Shown here: positions 54,501-59,775 of the stretch, piece by piece
How positions within the stretch are numbered: the stretch's first letter is position 1
How the letters are laid out: each line of letters opens with the position of its first letter
Source: Closterium sp. NIES-65
Taxonomy: Eukaryota; Streptophyta; Zygnematophyceae; Desmidiales; Closteriaceae
Direction of reading: 5' to 3'
DNA length: 64,000 nt
Assembly (NCBI GenBank): GCA_948144175.1
Contig: CANXME010000218.1
Coordinates: 1 to 64,000, forward strand
Position numbers and translations under genes: made by a program
Notes under the pieces: model-generated
The model's input: only the letters and a program-made list of their open reading frames with translations
Database searches by the model: none
Told to the model about the DNA's origin: nothing

Positions 54501-56173
54501 CTGTCACTCTCACCAGAATCACTACCATCACTCCCGCCACTCCCTTCCCCATCCTCCCCACTCCCACGCAAACCCTTTCGACTCCCCTCATCCCTCTCCC
54601 CTCTCCTCCTCTTCCCTCCCCCATCGCCTCCACACCCCTGCGCGCCCGTTCCGCCCCCACCTCCCCCTGCCATCCCCCTCATCTCCCCCACCCCCCTCAT
54701 CTCCCCCACCCCCCCCATCCCCCCCATCCCCCCCATGGCTCCCGCTCCCCCCGACCCGTGCATGGGCGCGGGCAGGCGTTTGAAGGTGAGGGAGCGCGAG
54801 TGGTAGGCCATGCGGCAGAGGAACACGTCGTCTCCCGCGTGCGCTGCCGCTGCGAAGAGCGGCTCTGGGAGCACCTGGCAGGCGCGCAGTATTGTCGCCA
54901 TCTGAACTTTCAGGGAGGGGAGCGGGAATGGGAAGAGAAGGAAGCGCAGGGGAAGAGAAGAAAGCGCAGGGGAAGAGAAGGAAGCGCAGGGGAAGAGAAG
55001 GAAGCGCAGGGGAAGAGAAGGAAGCGCAGGGGAAGAGAAGGAAGCGCAGAGGAAGCCACAGCGGTTAGGCGCAGGCCATGGGTCATGGGAGGGAGAGGAG
55101 AGCAGCATTGAAAGCGAAGCAAACAGTGAAAGGGCATCTGGCAGAGGAACATGCCATCCATCCATCTCCTTCCGCAGACAGCTCCCTTTCTCGATGCGCC
55201 GCTCCTCTAGCCAAAGGCACCACCTCTCTGCCCCGCTTTGCATCCCTCCTCACTGCGTTCCGCCCCTTCTCACCTCTCCCCACCGTGCTCACCTCTATCT
55301 CCTGCGTCACATCCCCATAGAACACCTCCCTCTTCCTGTGCCGCGCCTGCCTGCCCTCCACCGTCTCCTCCGGCAACACATACCACCTCACCTTGCACCA
55401 CCACCCACTCTCACCCCCCTCCGCCTCCGCCTCCCCCTCCCCTTCCCCTTCCCCTTCCCCTTCCCCCTCCTCGTCCCCTTTCTTCCCCCCCACTCCCTCC
55501 TCCTTCTCATCCCTCCGGCTACCGCGTTCCTTTGATTCATCCACGTGCCAGATCCTCTCGATTCGACCAATCGCAATCTCCCCATCGAACACTCGCTCCC
55601 GCGCCGTTCGCCGCCTCTTCTGCTTCTCCCCCCCCCTCCCCCGCCTTCCCCCCTTTCCCCACATTCCCCACCGTCCCCGCCTTCCCCGCTTTCTCCGACT
55701 TTCCCCTTTTGCTTCCGCTCCCCCCTCCCCCCGCTCCTCCGGCACAAGCCGGGCAGAACCAATCGCCTTCTGGAATCTCCACAAGGGGCGGCTCGAGGCA
55801 GCCGAGGTGGAAACCACCAAGGCAGCCGTCGCACTCCACCATCACCTCCCCCTCCCCCTCCCCCTCCCCCTCCCCCTCCCCCTCCCCCTCCCCCCTCCCC
55901 CTCCCCCTCCCCCTCCCCATCCTCGTGCCTCTCCCCTTCTCCCGCACCATCAACTTTCCCGCAGATCTCGCATGCCTCTTCGCTCGCATAAGATTCGTCT
56001 GAATCCGAGCTGTCGGCAGCGTCCTCGGGGGCTCCATCGGACAAATCGCAGCCGTTGATCTTGACGTAGACGCAATCGCCGATGGAGAATTCGTGGCCGT
56101 CTAAGTGGACGCGATCGACGTGGTGCCGCTTGGAAGGAGCACGGCTTCTAGTAGGACGGGAACGAGGAGCCAT
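30492..56173 (-). CDS. ORC1: Origin recognition complex subunit 1, 11 exons
   Basis: Exons on the minus strand: 56173-55293, 54901-54335, 53766-52831, 51330-51007, 49467-49410, 48682-48504, 46454-45453, 44864-44769, 31403-31165, 30738-30655, 30558-30492. All introns are GT-AG and exons 2-11 sum to exactly 1184 codons with the stop. Domains: PHD finger inside a BAH-like region (exons 1-2), AAA+ ATPase with Walker A GVPGTGKT (exon 3), Walker [10 protein letters not shown] (exon 4), sensor 1 GIANTVD (exons 5-6), sensor 2 [13 protein letters not shown] (exon 7), C-terminal winged helix (exons 8-11). ORC1 binds origins in the nucleus and loads MCM with CDC6. PHD-bearing ORC1 is typical of plants. 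The product is about 1475 residues against roughly 800-900 in plants, because of low-complexity insertions. Exon 1 holds two single-base slips. Confidence 0.93.
30655..30738 (-). CDS. ORC1: ORC1 exon 10
   Basis: [20 protein letters not shown] then RIQLNLP. Acceptor CTCCTCCAG, donor GTATGT after AG, phase 2. Corresponds to the LQKLQLNFP strand of the winged helix. Confidence 0.88.
30880..31125 (-). repeat. GGGAGA microsatellite in ORC1 intron 9
   Basis: About 35 tandem hexamers (GGGAGA on the plus strand), irregular at the left end. It fills much of the 426-bp intron 9. The Pro/Ser-, Glu/Arg- and Ser/Leu-repeat frames here are artefacts of the repeat. Confidence 0.9.
31165..31403 (-). CDS. 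ORC1: ORC1 exon 9: winged helix, middle
   Basis: Starts [10 protein letters not shown] after CCAACCAG, carries an Ala/Ser/Pro-rich insertion of about 45 residues, and ends [11 protein letters not shown] plus TG before GTGAGT. The next exon supplies T, giving Cys, and the joined [17 protein letters not shown] aligns without gaps to DILLKVGCKLGECRIIL of plant ORC1. It lies 13.4 kb from exon 8. Confidence 0.85.
31760..32171 (-). pseudogene. hAT transposase acidic tail
   Basis: On the minus strand, after the MITE insertion, a frame continues with [13 protein letters not shown] and clusters of Glu, Asp and Ser down to about 31790. It is probably the C-terminal tail after the dimerisation domain. 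Low complexity gives little more. Confidence 0.45.
32172..32934. mobile_element. hAT-like MITE nested in hAT transposase
   Basis: Inverted ends TAGAGTTGAGCAGGTG and GTTGAGCATGTGG, with octamer TCCTCTTC on both sides (32164-32171 and 32935-32942). An alternative placement two bases in gives symmetric ends but a 6 of 8 duplication. Both arms are rich in CCCGACCCG/GGGTCGGG. No protein is encoded, and frames reading DPTRP come from the repeat. Similar in style to 57488-58118. Confidence 0.75.
32935..33618 (-). pseudogene. hAT dimerisation region
   Basis: Frames give [40 protein letters not shown] and [20 protein letters not shown], the pattern of the C-terminal hAT dimerisation domain (the ERxWS box). 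A tandem 17-base duplication near 33342-33376 shifts the frame. The upstream boundary is a plausible acceptor (CTTCATCAG, 33619-33627). Confidence 0.75.
33788..34713 (-). pseudogene. hAT transposase central domain
   Basis: Reads [40 protein letters not shown], then after a one-base shift near 34480 [40 protein letters not shown] and [20 protein letters not shown], the DUF659 core of hAT transposases. It ends AAEAAG before GTAAGT, a likely donor of an intron (33628-33787). The 5' side is cut at 34713 by the gypsy element. Confidence 0.85.
34718..35086 (+). repeat. Gypsy 5' LTR
   Basis: 369 bp from TGTCACCG to TTCATA. Contains CTTTCTGGTTGTTAT at 34976-34990, the exact inverted complement of 35084-35098 at and just past the LTR end. 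Confidence 0.9.
35084..35098 (+). other. Possible self-priming site of gypsy element
   Basis: ATAACAACCAGAAAG lies at the inner LTR edge where a primer-binding site belongs. It does not match the initiator-Met tRNA complement that the other elements here use. It is a perfect 15-base inverted complement of 34976-34990 within the LTR. If the transcript starts near 34976, its 5' end could fold back as primer, as in Tf1-type elements. The transcript start is not known. Confidence 0.45.
35113..38265 (+). CDS. Gypsy Gag with RG repeats and zinc knuckles
   Basis: From ATG at 35113 ([20 protein letters not shown]) the frame is open to TAG at 38263-38265 except for one TGA at 35308-35310. Residues about 215-450 are imperfect repeats of [15 protein letters not shown] type, from duplications in the DNA. 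The gag fold follows ([60 protein letters not shown]). Three CCHC knuckles ([42 protein letters not shown]) lie at 37733-37882. Gag would package RNA. If the TGA is real, an alternative start downstream would be needed. Confidence 0.88.
38266..38810 (+). CDS. Gypsy aspartic protease
   Basis: Follows Gag in the same frame, separated only by the TAG codon, so it could be reached by stop readthrough. [20 protein letters not shown] has the catalytic DTGA, and [18 protein letters not shown] is the second conserved strand of retropepsins. It would cut the polyprotein. Confidence 0.85.
38811..39830 (+). CDS. Cytosine-5 DNA methyltransferase domain in Pol
   Basis: Lies between protease and RT in the same frame. 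[15 protein letters not shown] is motif I (SAM binding, near 38857). [20 protein letters not shown] is motif IV with the catalytic Cys (near 39105-39160). VAYLLEHLD has the motif VI Glu, with His-Leu in place of Asn-Val. [19 protein letters not shown] resembles motif [22 protein letters not shown] is motif X (near 39750). The target recognition region lies at about 39420-39650. One TAA at 39229-39231, between motifs IV and VI, interrupts it. DNA methyltransferase capture by charophyte gypsy elements is published. The likely role, methylating the element's own DNA, is inference. Confidence 0.88.
39831..42535 (+). CDS. Gypsy RT, RNase H and integrase
   Basis: [63 protein letters not shown] one-base slip near 40446 (TTT for TT) moves to a second frame with [20 protein letters not shown] and the catalytic YIDDVVIFS. 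RNase [30 protein letters not shown]. Integrase: the HHCC zinc domain ([12 protein letters not shown], then CEACQRSKE), then [21 protein letters not shown] and [13 protein letters not shown], giving the full DDE triad. It ends at TAG 42533-42535. The order RT-RNase H-integrase defines Ty3/gypsy. Confidence 0.92.
42740..42826 (+). repeat. 87-bp pre-LTR segment, copy 1
   Basis: Starts GAGAGTGGCTGAGG just after a purine tract (AGGAGGGGGCAG) and ends CTCCGACA two bases before the right LTR. Repeated without change at 43199-43285. Confidence 0.9.
42829..43197 (+). repeat. Gypsy 3' LTR
   Basis: 369 bp, two differences from the left copy. Its inner hairpin arm is at 43087-43101, but the complementary arm is absent because the sequence after TTCATA is the 87-bp repeat. 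Confidence 0.9.
43199..43285 (+). repeat. 87-bp pre-LTR segment, copy 2
   Basis: Identical to 42740-42826 and ends flush with the GTAA target copy, so it is inside the inserted unit although it lies beyond the LTR. Confidence 0.9.
43290..43645 (-). pseudogene. hAT transposase BED finger region
   Basis: ATG at 43645 is followed two codons later by TGA, then [20 protein letters not shown] and [20 protein letters not shown], a BED-type zinc finger start with the CxxC pair, then a Ser/Pro linker to NAQNRLDY. The gypsy insertion begins there. BED fingers bind the transposon ends. The early stop makes this copy inactive. Confidence 0.7.
43646..44367. other. hAT 5' untranslated and subterminal region
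   Basis: AT-rich, with subterminal ACGGCCGTAT-like words that recur at the other end of the transposon (31500-31560). No coding sequence is recognised. Confidence 0.5.
44632..44735. repeat. 21-bp minisatellite in ORC1 intron 8
   Basis: About five copies of GGTTACCTTGGCGAACAGGTG, starting 35 bp past the exon 8 donor on the gene strand. Confidence 0.9.
44769..44864 (-). CDS. ORC1: ORC1 exon 8: winged-helix start
   Basis: 32 codons, [20 protein letters not shown] then [12 protein letters not shown], matching the SKIFLTAMVYELYKTG-GETTF start of the C-terminal winged-helix domain with identical spacing from the exon 7 end. Acceptor CTGTCAG, donor GTAGGT. Confidence 0.88.
45123..45450. repeat. 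CA/GCAC microsatellite in ORC1 intron 7
   Basis: About 330 bp of ACAC, GCAC and CACACAGACG mixtures beginning right at the donor of exon 7. His/Thr- and Cys/Val-rich frames here are repeat artefacts. Confidence 0.95.
45453..46454 (-). CDS. ORC1: ORC1 exon 7: sensor 2 with long insertion
   Basis: 334 codons. [20 protein letters not shown] holds the sensor 2 Arg region. About 280 low-complexity residues follow, including five repeats of GQPDVA type (18-base units, 46255-46330). The end, [20 protein letters not shown], matches the MADVEAAIQEMFQAPHI segment of plant ORC1. The donor GTGCGT opens a CA/TG microsatellite. Confidence 0.9.
46676..48061. repeat. 24-bp minisatellite in ORC1 intron 6
   Basis: About 58 nearly identical copies of a 24-base unit (CATCTTTCATCGCAGAGGGG plus ACCT), with rare single-base variants near 46791, 46885, 46967 and 47058 only at the left end. 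The right two thirds are homogeneous, which implies recent expansion or conversion. The unit is a multiple of three and free of stops, so both strands look coding, but it lies between splice sites of ORC1. Confidence 0.95.
48504..48682 (-). CDS. ORC1: ORC1 exon 6: sensor 1 and lid start
   Basis: Completes Gly, then [20 protein letters not shown] (sensor 1 Asn) and [15 protein letters not shown], ending AIELAARK before GTGAGG. 179 bases, phase 2 in and phase 0 out, as the neighbours require. Confidence 0.93.
48700..49235 (-). repeat. Degenerate copies of ORC1 exon 6 in intron 5
   Basis: The exon 6 acceptor region (GGCATCGCCAACACGGTGGA) recurs in decayed form at about 48770-48812, 48868-48915, 48999-49035 and 49123-49150, spaced 100-125 bp. 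A second exon 6 segment (GGGGCTGCACCG-GTGCCCTTTG) recurs near 48740, 48842, 48968 and 49205. The copy at 48868-48915 still reads [14 protein letters not shown]. These are tandem duplications of the exon and flank, now intronic. Confidence 0.7.
49303..49400 (-). repeat. Decayed copies of ORC1 exon 5 donor end
   Basis: Exon 5 ends CTTGCCGTTATTG before GTAAGG. Downstream on the gene strand, CTTGCTGTTATTGGCAAG (about 49366-49383) and GCACGTCTTGCTGTAGTAAG (about 49309-49328) repeat it with changes that destroy or alter the donor. Confidence 0.6.
49410..49467 (-). CDS. ORC1: ORC1 exon 5: start of sensor 1
   Basis: A 58-base exon, [19 protein letters not shown] plus one base, matching VLYNI-DWPT-P-S-L-VIG of plant ORC1. 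The donor GTAAGG splits the Gly codon, which the next exon completes. Confidence 0.9.
49541..49853. mobile_element. hAT-like MITE in ORC1 intron 4
   Basis: Octamer GTGAGCTC flanks both ends exactly (49533-49540 and 49854-49861). The ends read TAGGCTTGAGCAAGGTGGCG and, inverted, TAGGGATGAGCAAAGGGCG. The body is a patchwork of CGAACACGTTCG-like palindromes. No transposase. Confidence 0.85.
49980..50024. other. 16-bp perfect inverted repeat, intron 4
   Basis: TTTGTGTTTGGTTGGG (49980-49995) pairs exactly with 50009-50024 over a 13-base loop. It may be a short hairpin or the terminal repeat of a decayed MITE. Confidence 0.6.
50309..50885 (-). repeat. Decayed copies of ORC1 Walker B exon end
   Basis: The exon 4 end (50998-51066) recurs three times downstream in intron 4: 50309-50372 (reads [13 protein letters not shown], nearly identical over 40 bases), 50700-50745 (GEMNEH, with a three-base gap) and 50828-50885 (VDELV). 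None keeps the donor in good form. Confidence 0.75.
50379..50628. repeat. 13-bp minisatellite in ORC1 intron 4
   Basis: About 19 copies of CTCCTCTCCCCTG. It starts immediately beside the best Walker B echo, where the true exon has its own CCTCCCCC glycine-coding array. Confidence 0.95.
51007..51330 (-). CDS. ORC1: ORC1 exon 4: Walker B
   Basis: 108 codons: [20 protein letters not shown] matches the YEALTGHRV-WKKAL stretch of plant ORC1. A Gly/Arg run ending in 27 glycines follows, then [18 protein letters not shown] with the Walker B Asp-Glu. The glycine run, encoded by a CCTCCCCC-type array, replaces a short Glu/Lys linker in other species. The donor is GTAGGG. Confidence 0.92.
51470..51655. 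repeat. G-rich minisatellite in ORC1 intron 3
   Basis: About ten copies of GGGTGGGGGAGAGAAGG, 17-18 bases, with G-run length variation. The G-runs could form quadruplexes on this strand. Confidence 0.9.
51801..52587. repeat. 20-bp minisatellite in ORC1 intron 3
   Basis: About 39 copies of GTGCACGTCCAAGCGAACAG. Variants GTGCGCG and GTGTACGTTC recur in blocks in the left third, indicating duplication of multi-unit segments. All six frames are open, so long frames here are artefacts. Confidence 0.95.
52831..53766 (-). CDS. ORC1: ORC1 exon 3: Walker A
   Basis: 312 codons. An acidic start is followed by [20 protein letters not shown], the conserved LP-CR-KE entry to the AAA+ fold, then an insertion of about 120 Gly/Lys/Glu-rich residues not present in other ORC1 proteins, then [20 protein letters not shown] (Walker A, near 52935-52990) and [19 protein letters not shown]. 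The last codon precedes GTAAGG. Confidence 0.92.
53767..54334 (-). other. ORC1 intron 2
   Basis: 568 bp with no tandem array and no element that I recognise, the exception among the larger ORC1 introns. Confidence 0.7.
54335..54901 (-). CDS. ORC1: ORC1 exon 2: BAH end and acidic linker
   Basis: Starts after GTTCAG with [20 protein letters not shown], then [20 protein letters not shown], matching the end of the BAH region (GDDVFLCEY-type motif of plant ORC1). The remaining 130 residues are Gly/Met-, Ser/Asp- and Glu-rich, ending [11 protein letters not shown] before GTGTGT. Phase 0 on both sides. The linker probably lies between the chromatin-reading part and the ATPase. Confidence 0.88.
54937..55052. 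repeat. 20-bp minisatellite in ORC1 intron 1
   Basis: About six copies of GGAAGCGCAGGGGAAGAGAA, 35 bp from the exon 2 acceptor on the gene strand. Confidence 0.9.
55293..56173 (-). CDS. ORC1: ORC1 exon 1: BAH start and PHD finger
   Basis: ATG at 56173 opens [18 protein letters not shown], then [20 protein letters not shown], the BAH start. The PHD ligands are CEIC near 56000, then after a Gly/Glu hexanucleotide array [18 protein letters not shown] and DWFCPAC. Later come [20 protein letters not shown] and [18 protein letters not shown], as in plant ORC1. The frame slips twice, at a six-C unit in a five-C array (55890-55895) and at a nine-C run (55628-55636). Taking one base from each gives exactly 293 codons. 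The exon ends at GAG before GTGAGC. Confidence 0.88.
55838..55918. repeat. CCCCCT hexamer array inside ORC1 exon 1
   Basis: About 13 hexamers coding Gly-Glu, placed between the first and second zinc-ligand pairs of the PHD finger. One unit (55890-55895) has six C instead of five, switching Gly-Glu to Gly-Gly and losing the frame. Confidence 0.9.
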
Positions 56174-57070
56174 GGATCCCCACCCCACCCCACCCCGACT
56201 CGTCTTGAAGGTTGAGACGCTTTGAAAGTGTCTGGAAGGGGCACGGGGACGAGGAGGCAGTGAATTCGGATTCAGAGTTTTTTCGGATGAAACAACAACG
56301 GAAGTTCCAAGACGTTCAAAGTGGATAACACCCACTTCTACCTCTGCCAATCTCTCCTTGGCGGAAGGAGTTTAAAAGTTAGGAATCCCATCACAGTTCC
56401 AAGAAGCACGGGCGGATTGCACAGGCTTGCGCATTAGGCAATGCACTCGGTGTTGAGAGGGATGAAATGAAAGGCACTTATAGCGACAAGATACATTTGG
56501 CAGTAAGGTTTGAGTTTGTCAGTGTGCAAAACGATTTCGCCTCAGTGAAAACAAAGCAACTTGGCGAGACGAATGGGCAAAGTTTTGAAGCTAAGGTGCT
56601 TCAGGAGAGCTTTCAAGGGGGGTTGTGGGCGCTGTGGTGAAGGTTGTTAGGGTGTGGTGTCACAAAACAACGAAGCTCCCCTCACACAGTGCTTGGATCG
56701 GAATATGCAGCCAGTCATGAATGTCTAGAGCGTAATGCACAGACAGCAGCAACCACACGTAAAGCTCAAGGGAAACTCTGGAATCGGTGCTGACAAGAAA
56801 CTTACTACAGGACTAGGGAAAAGGCACTCTAACAGTCGCTGGGGGGTTTATAACATAAGCACGTACGAATTCGGGTACACCATGCAATCATCCGTCGTTG
56901 GATAGACAGTGAAAGTGAGAGTGAAAGTAGGGAATGAGAAGAACCATGGTATAATCACAGAAAACAGTGGAGCAAGCGAGATAGGGGAGCAGGAAGGGGA
57001 GATGCGGAGGCGGTGGGGATGGCATGATGGGAAGGATAGGATGGGGCGGGCACGTGGGGAAGGGCAGATG
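56174..57070 (-). promoter_or_regulatory. ORC1 upstream region
   Basis: About 900 bp ahead of the ORC1 ATG, AT-richer than the gene. CTTCCGCCAAG on the gene strand (56357-56367) is one base short of the E2F site TTTCCCGCCAAA that controls ORC1 in plants. No TATA box is in a convincing place. A short CCCCA array lies at 56179-56200. Confidence 0.3.
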
Positions 57071-57160
57071 CAGGGAAGGACAGGGCAGGGAAGGACAGGG
57101 CAGGGAAGGACAGGGCAGGGAAGGACAGGGCAGGGAAGGACAGGGCAGGGAAGGAAAGGG
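57071..57160. repeat. 15-bp minisatellite
   Basis: Six copies of GGGAAGGACAGGGCA. Confidence 0.95.
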
Positions 57161-57164
57161 CAAT

Positions 57165-57375
57165 ATGGGTAGGGCCGGAAGGAAAGGGCAATATGGGTAG
57201 GTCCGGACGGAAAGGGCAATATGGGTAAGGCCGGACGGAAAGGGCAATGGCCGGACGGAAAGGGCAATATGGGTAGGGCCGGACGGAAAGGGCAATATGG
57301 GTAGGGCCGGACGGAAAGGGCAATATGGGTAGGGCCGGACGGAAAGGGCAATATGGGTAGGGCCGGACAGAAAGG
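57165..57375. repeat. 27-bp minisatellite
   Basis: About eight copies of GGCCGGACGGAAAGGGCAAT plus ATGGGTA, one with an internal deletion near 57247. Confidence 0.9.
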
Positions 57376-57487
57376 GCTGGAAGGGAAGGGGAGCATGGGA
57401 AGGGGAGCATGGGAAGGGGAGCATGGGAAGGGAAGCATGGGAAGGGAAACGCTGAAAGTGCTGGGCAGGCATTGTAAAAGGGGAGGG

Positions 57488-58118
57488 TAAGCATGGGCAT
57501 TTGACCCGACCCGGCCCGACCCGTCCCGTTGAGGGCAACCCGTTAGCTTAACGGGTCGGGTCGGGTCGGGTTAGCGGGTCGGGTTTGACTCTGTTTTGGT
57601 GACCCGACCGACCCGCCCCGTGGGAACGGGTATTTGTGACCCGTTACCGGGTCGGTTACACCACGGGTCGGGTCGGGTCGGATCAAAATATGCTACATAG
57701 CAGCAGGGTCGGGTCGGAGCGCCAAACCCTAACCTGAAGATAATATGCAGTTTAAATAGTGCTAACATTGAAGAGTGAAGACTGTATGAGGCTCCCTAGC
57801 TGCAGCGCAGAAGTACTAGCCTTGATCTAGTCTAGCGACTAGATCAGAATGTCGAGGGAAAAAAAACCTAAAAAACCAACCGATGTTCAACCCCTACCCT
57901 AATCCGAAAACGGGTCGGGTAACCCTGTCATTTGACTGGATACGCGACCCGGACGGGACGGGTCAACCCGACCCGGCGGGTCGCAAAAACCCGTCACTAA
58001 ATCACAGTGACGGGTCACGGGTCGACCCGACCCGTCCGGGTTTTCCCGAACCGACCCGGGCGGGTCGGCCTTCTCAGCATTCCTGACCCGACCCGTCCGG
58101 GTCAAATGCCCATGCTTA
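57488..58118. mobile_element. hAT-like MITE rich in GGGTCGGG
   Basis: Inverted ends TAAGCATGGGCATTTGACCC match exactly over 20 bases (right end inverted at 58118). Octamer GGGGAGGG flanks both sides (57480-57487 and 58119-58126). The arms consist of GGGTCGGG/CCCGACCCG words. No transposase. Confidence 0.9.
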
Positions 58119-58680
58119 GGGGAGGGGAGGGGAGGGGAGGGGAGGGGCACACGATGTGCGACGACTCACAGTACAGGGGGAGCCTGGCTTCTATTTGTGG
58201 CCTGCTATGCTGGCGATGTCCAGTCCAGTCCAGTACACGCCCTCGCTCCCCTACACCACTTGTCCACGCCCCCCCTGAGCAGCGCTTGTAGCGGCGGCGT
58301 AGCGACCGGCTATACAAGGACGCGCGACTGGAAGGCGGGGGAGGGACATGGCATGGTAGGCAATCGCGAGGAAGGTTGAGAGAAATGGGGAGATGGGAGG
58401 TGGGAAGGAGAGATAGGGAGGCAGGCAGGGGGAATGAGAAGGCTAGAAGGAAAGGGAAAGGCAGGAAAAGGGAGATGGGGCTGGTGAAGAGGGAGACGGG
58501 GTGGCATGCAAAGGTGACGGGGAGAACTGACATGGAGATGGGGAGGCATTTACGGGAAACATTAGAAGGCAGGGAGGGGGATACACGGAGGCAGGCGGAG
58601 ACGGGGAGCTTGGCAGGAGAACTGGTGTGCTTATGATAGAAAGGAAGACAGGGAGGCACGAAAGTTAGATCGCAAGGAAG
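58119..58680. other. Intergenic, nothing recognised
   Basis: GGGGA repeats at the left, then purine-rich sequence grading into the next minisatellite. No gene or element is supported. Confidence 0.4.
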
Positions 58681-58684
58681 AAAG

Positions 58685-59775
58685 GGGAGGTTGGGAGGTG
58701 GGGAGGTGGGATGGGAAGATGGGGAGATGGGGAGATGGGGAGGTGGGGAGGTGGGGAGGTGGGATGGGGAGATGGGGAGATGGGGAGGTGGGGAGGTGGG
58801 GAGGTGGGGAGGCGGGGAGGTGGGGAGGTGGGGAGGCGGGGAAATGCGGAGGTGGGGAGGCGGGGAGGGGGAGGTGGGGAGGCGGGAAAGGGGAGATGGG
58901 GGGCGGGAAAGGGGAGATGGGGGGGCGGGAAAGGGGAGATGGGGGGGCGGGAAAGGGGAGATGGGGGGGCGGGAAAGGGGAGATGGGGGGCGGGAAAGGG
59001 GAGATGGGGGGGCGGGAAAGGGGAGATGGGGGGGCGGGAAAGGGGAGATGGGGGGGCGGGAAAGGGGAGACGGGGGGGCGGGAAAGGGGAGATGGGGGGG
59101 CGGGAAAGGGGAGATGGGGGGGCGGGAAAGGGGAGATAGGGGGGCGGGAAAGGGGAGATGGGGGGGCGGGAAAGGGGAGATGGGGGGGCGGGAAAGGGGA
59201 GATGGGGGGGCGGGAAAGGGGAGATGGGGGGGCGGGAAAGGAGAGATGGGGGGCGGGAAAGAGGAGATGGGGGGGCGGGAAAGAGGAGATGGGGGGGCGG
59301 GAAAGGGGAGATGGGGGGGCGGGAAAGGGGAGATGGGGAGGCGGGAAAGGGGAGATTGGGGGGCGGGAAAGGGGAGATGGCGGGGCAGGAAAGGGGAGAT
59401 GGCGGGGCGGGAAAGGGGAGATGGGGGGGGAGGGAAAGGGGAGATGGGGAGGCGGGAAAGGGGAGATGGGGAGGCGGGAAAGGGGAGATGGGTAGGCGGG
59501 AAAGGGGAGATGGGGAGGCGGGGGTAGCAGTGGCAGGCAGGGGAAAAGCCGAGGCTGGTAGGGGAGATCGGAAGGCGCGCAGGGGAGTTTGGGGAGGGGA
59601 AGGGGGAAGGGGAGATGGCGACGAAAGGCAAACCCTGTTGGGGAGGTGTGAAGGGGAGATGGGGAGGCGTGAAGGGGAGATGGGCGGACGGGAAGGGGAG
59701 ATGGGCGGGCGACAAGGGGAGATGGGCGGGCGGGAAGGGGAGATGGGCGGGCGACAAGGGGAGATGGCGGCGGAA
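58685..59775. repeat. Purine-rich minisatellite block
   Basis: GATGGGGAGGTGGGGAGGTG units to about 58870, then about 30 copies of a 21-22 base unit (CGGGAAAGGGGAGAT plus a run of six or seven G) to about 59515, then GGCGGGCGACAAGGGGAGAT units. Large Pro- and Gly-rich frames on both strands are artefacts. Confidence 0.9.

Noticed and set aside
54269..55820. A separate PHD-finger chromatin gene distinct from ORC1
   Set aside because: PHD, BAH and AAA+ parts follow in plant ORC1 order on one strand with in-phase GT-AG introns, so they are one gene.
55293..56173. An intron inside the PHD finger to explain the frame change
   Set aside because: A donor after CEICGK and an acceptor before VMVECDGC would work, but the spacing between zinc ligands becomes too short, and a single extra C in the hexamer array explains the shift exactly.
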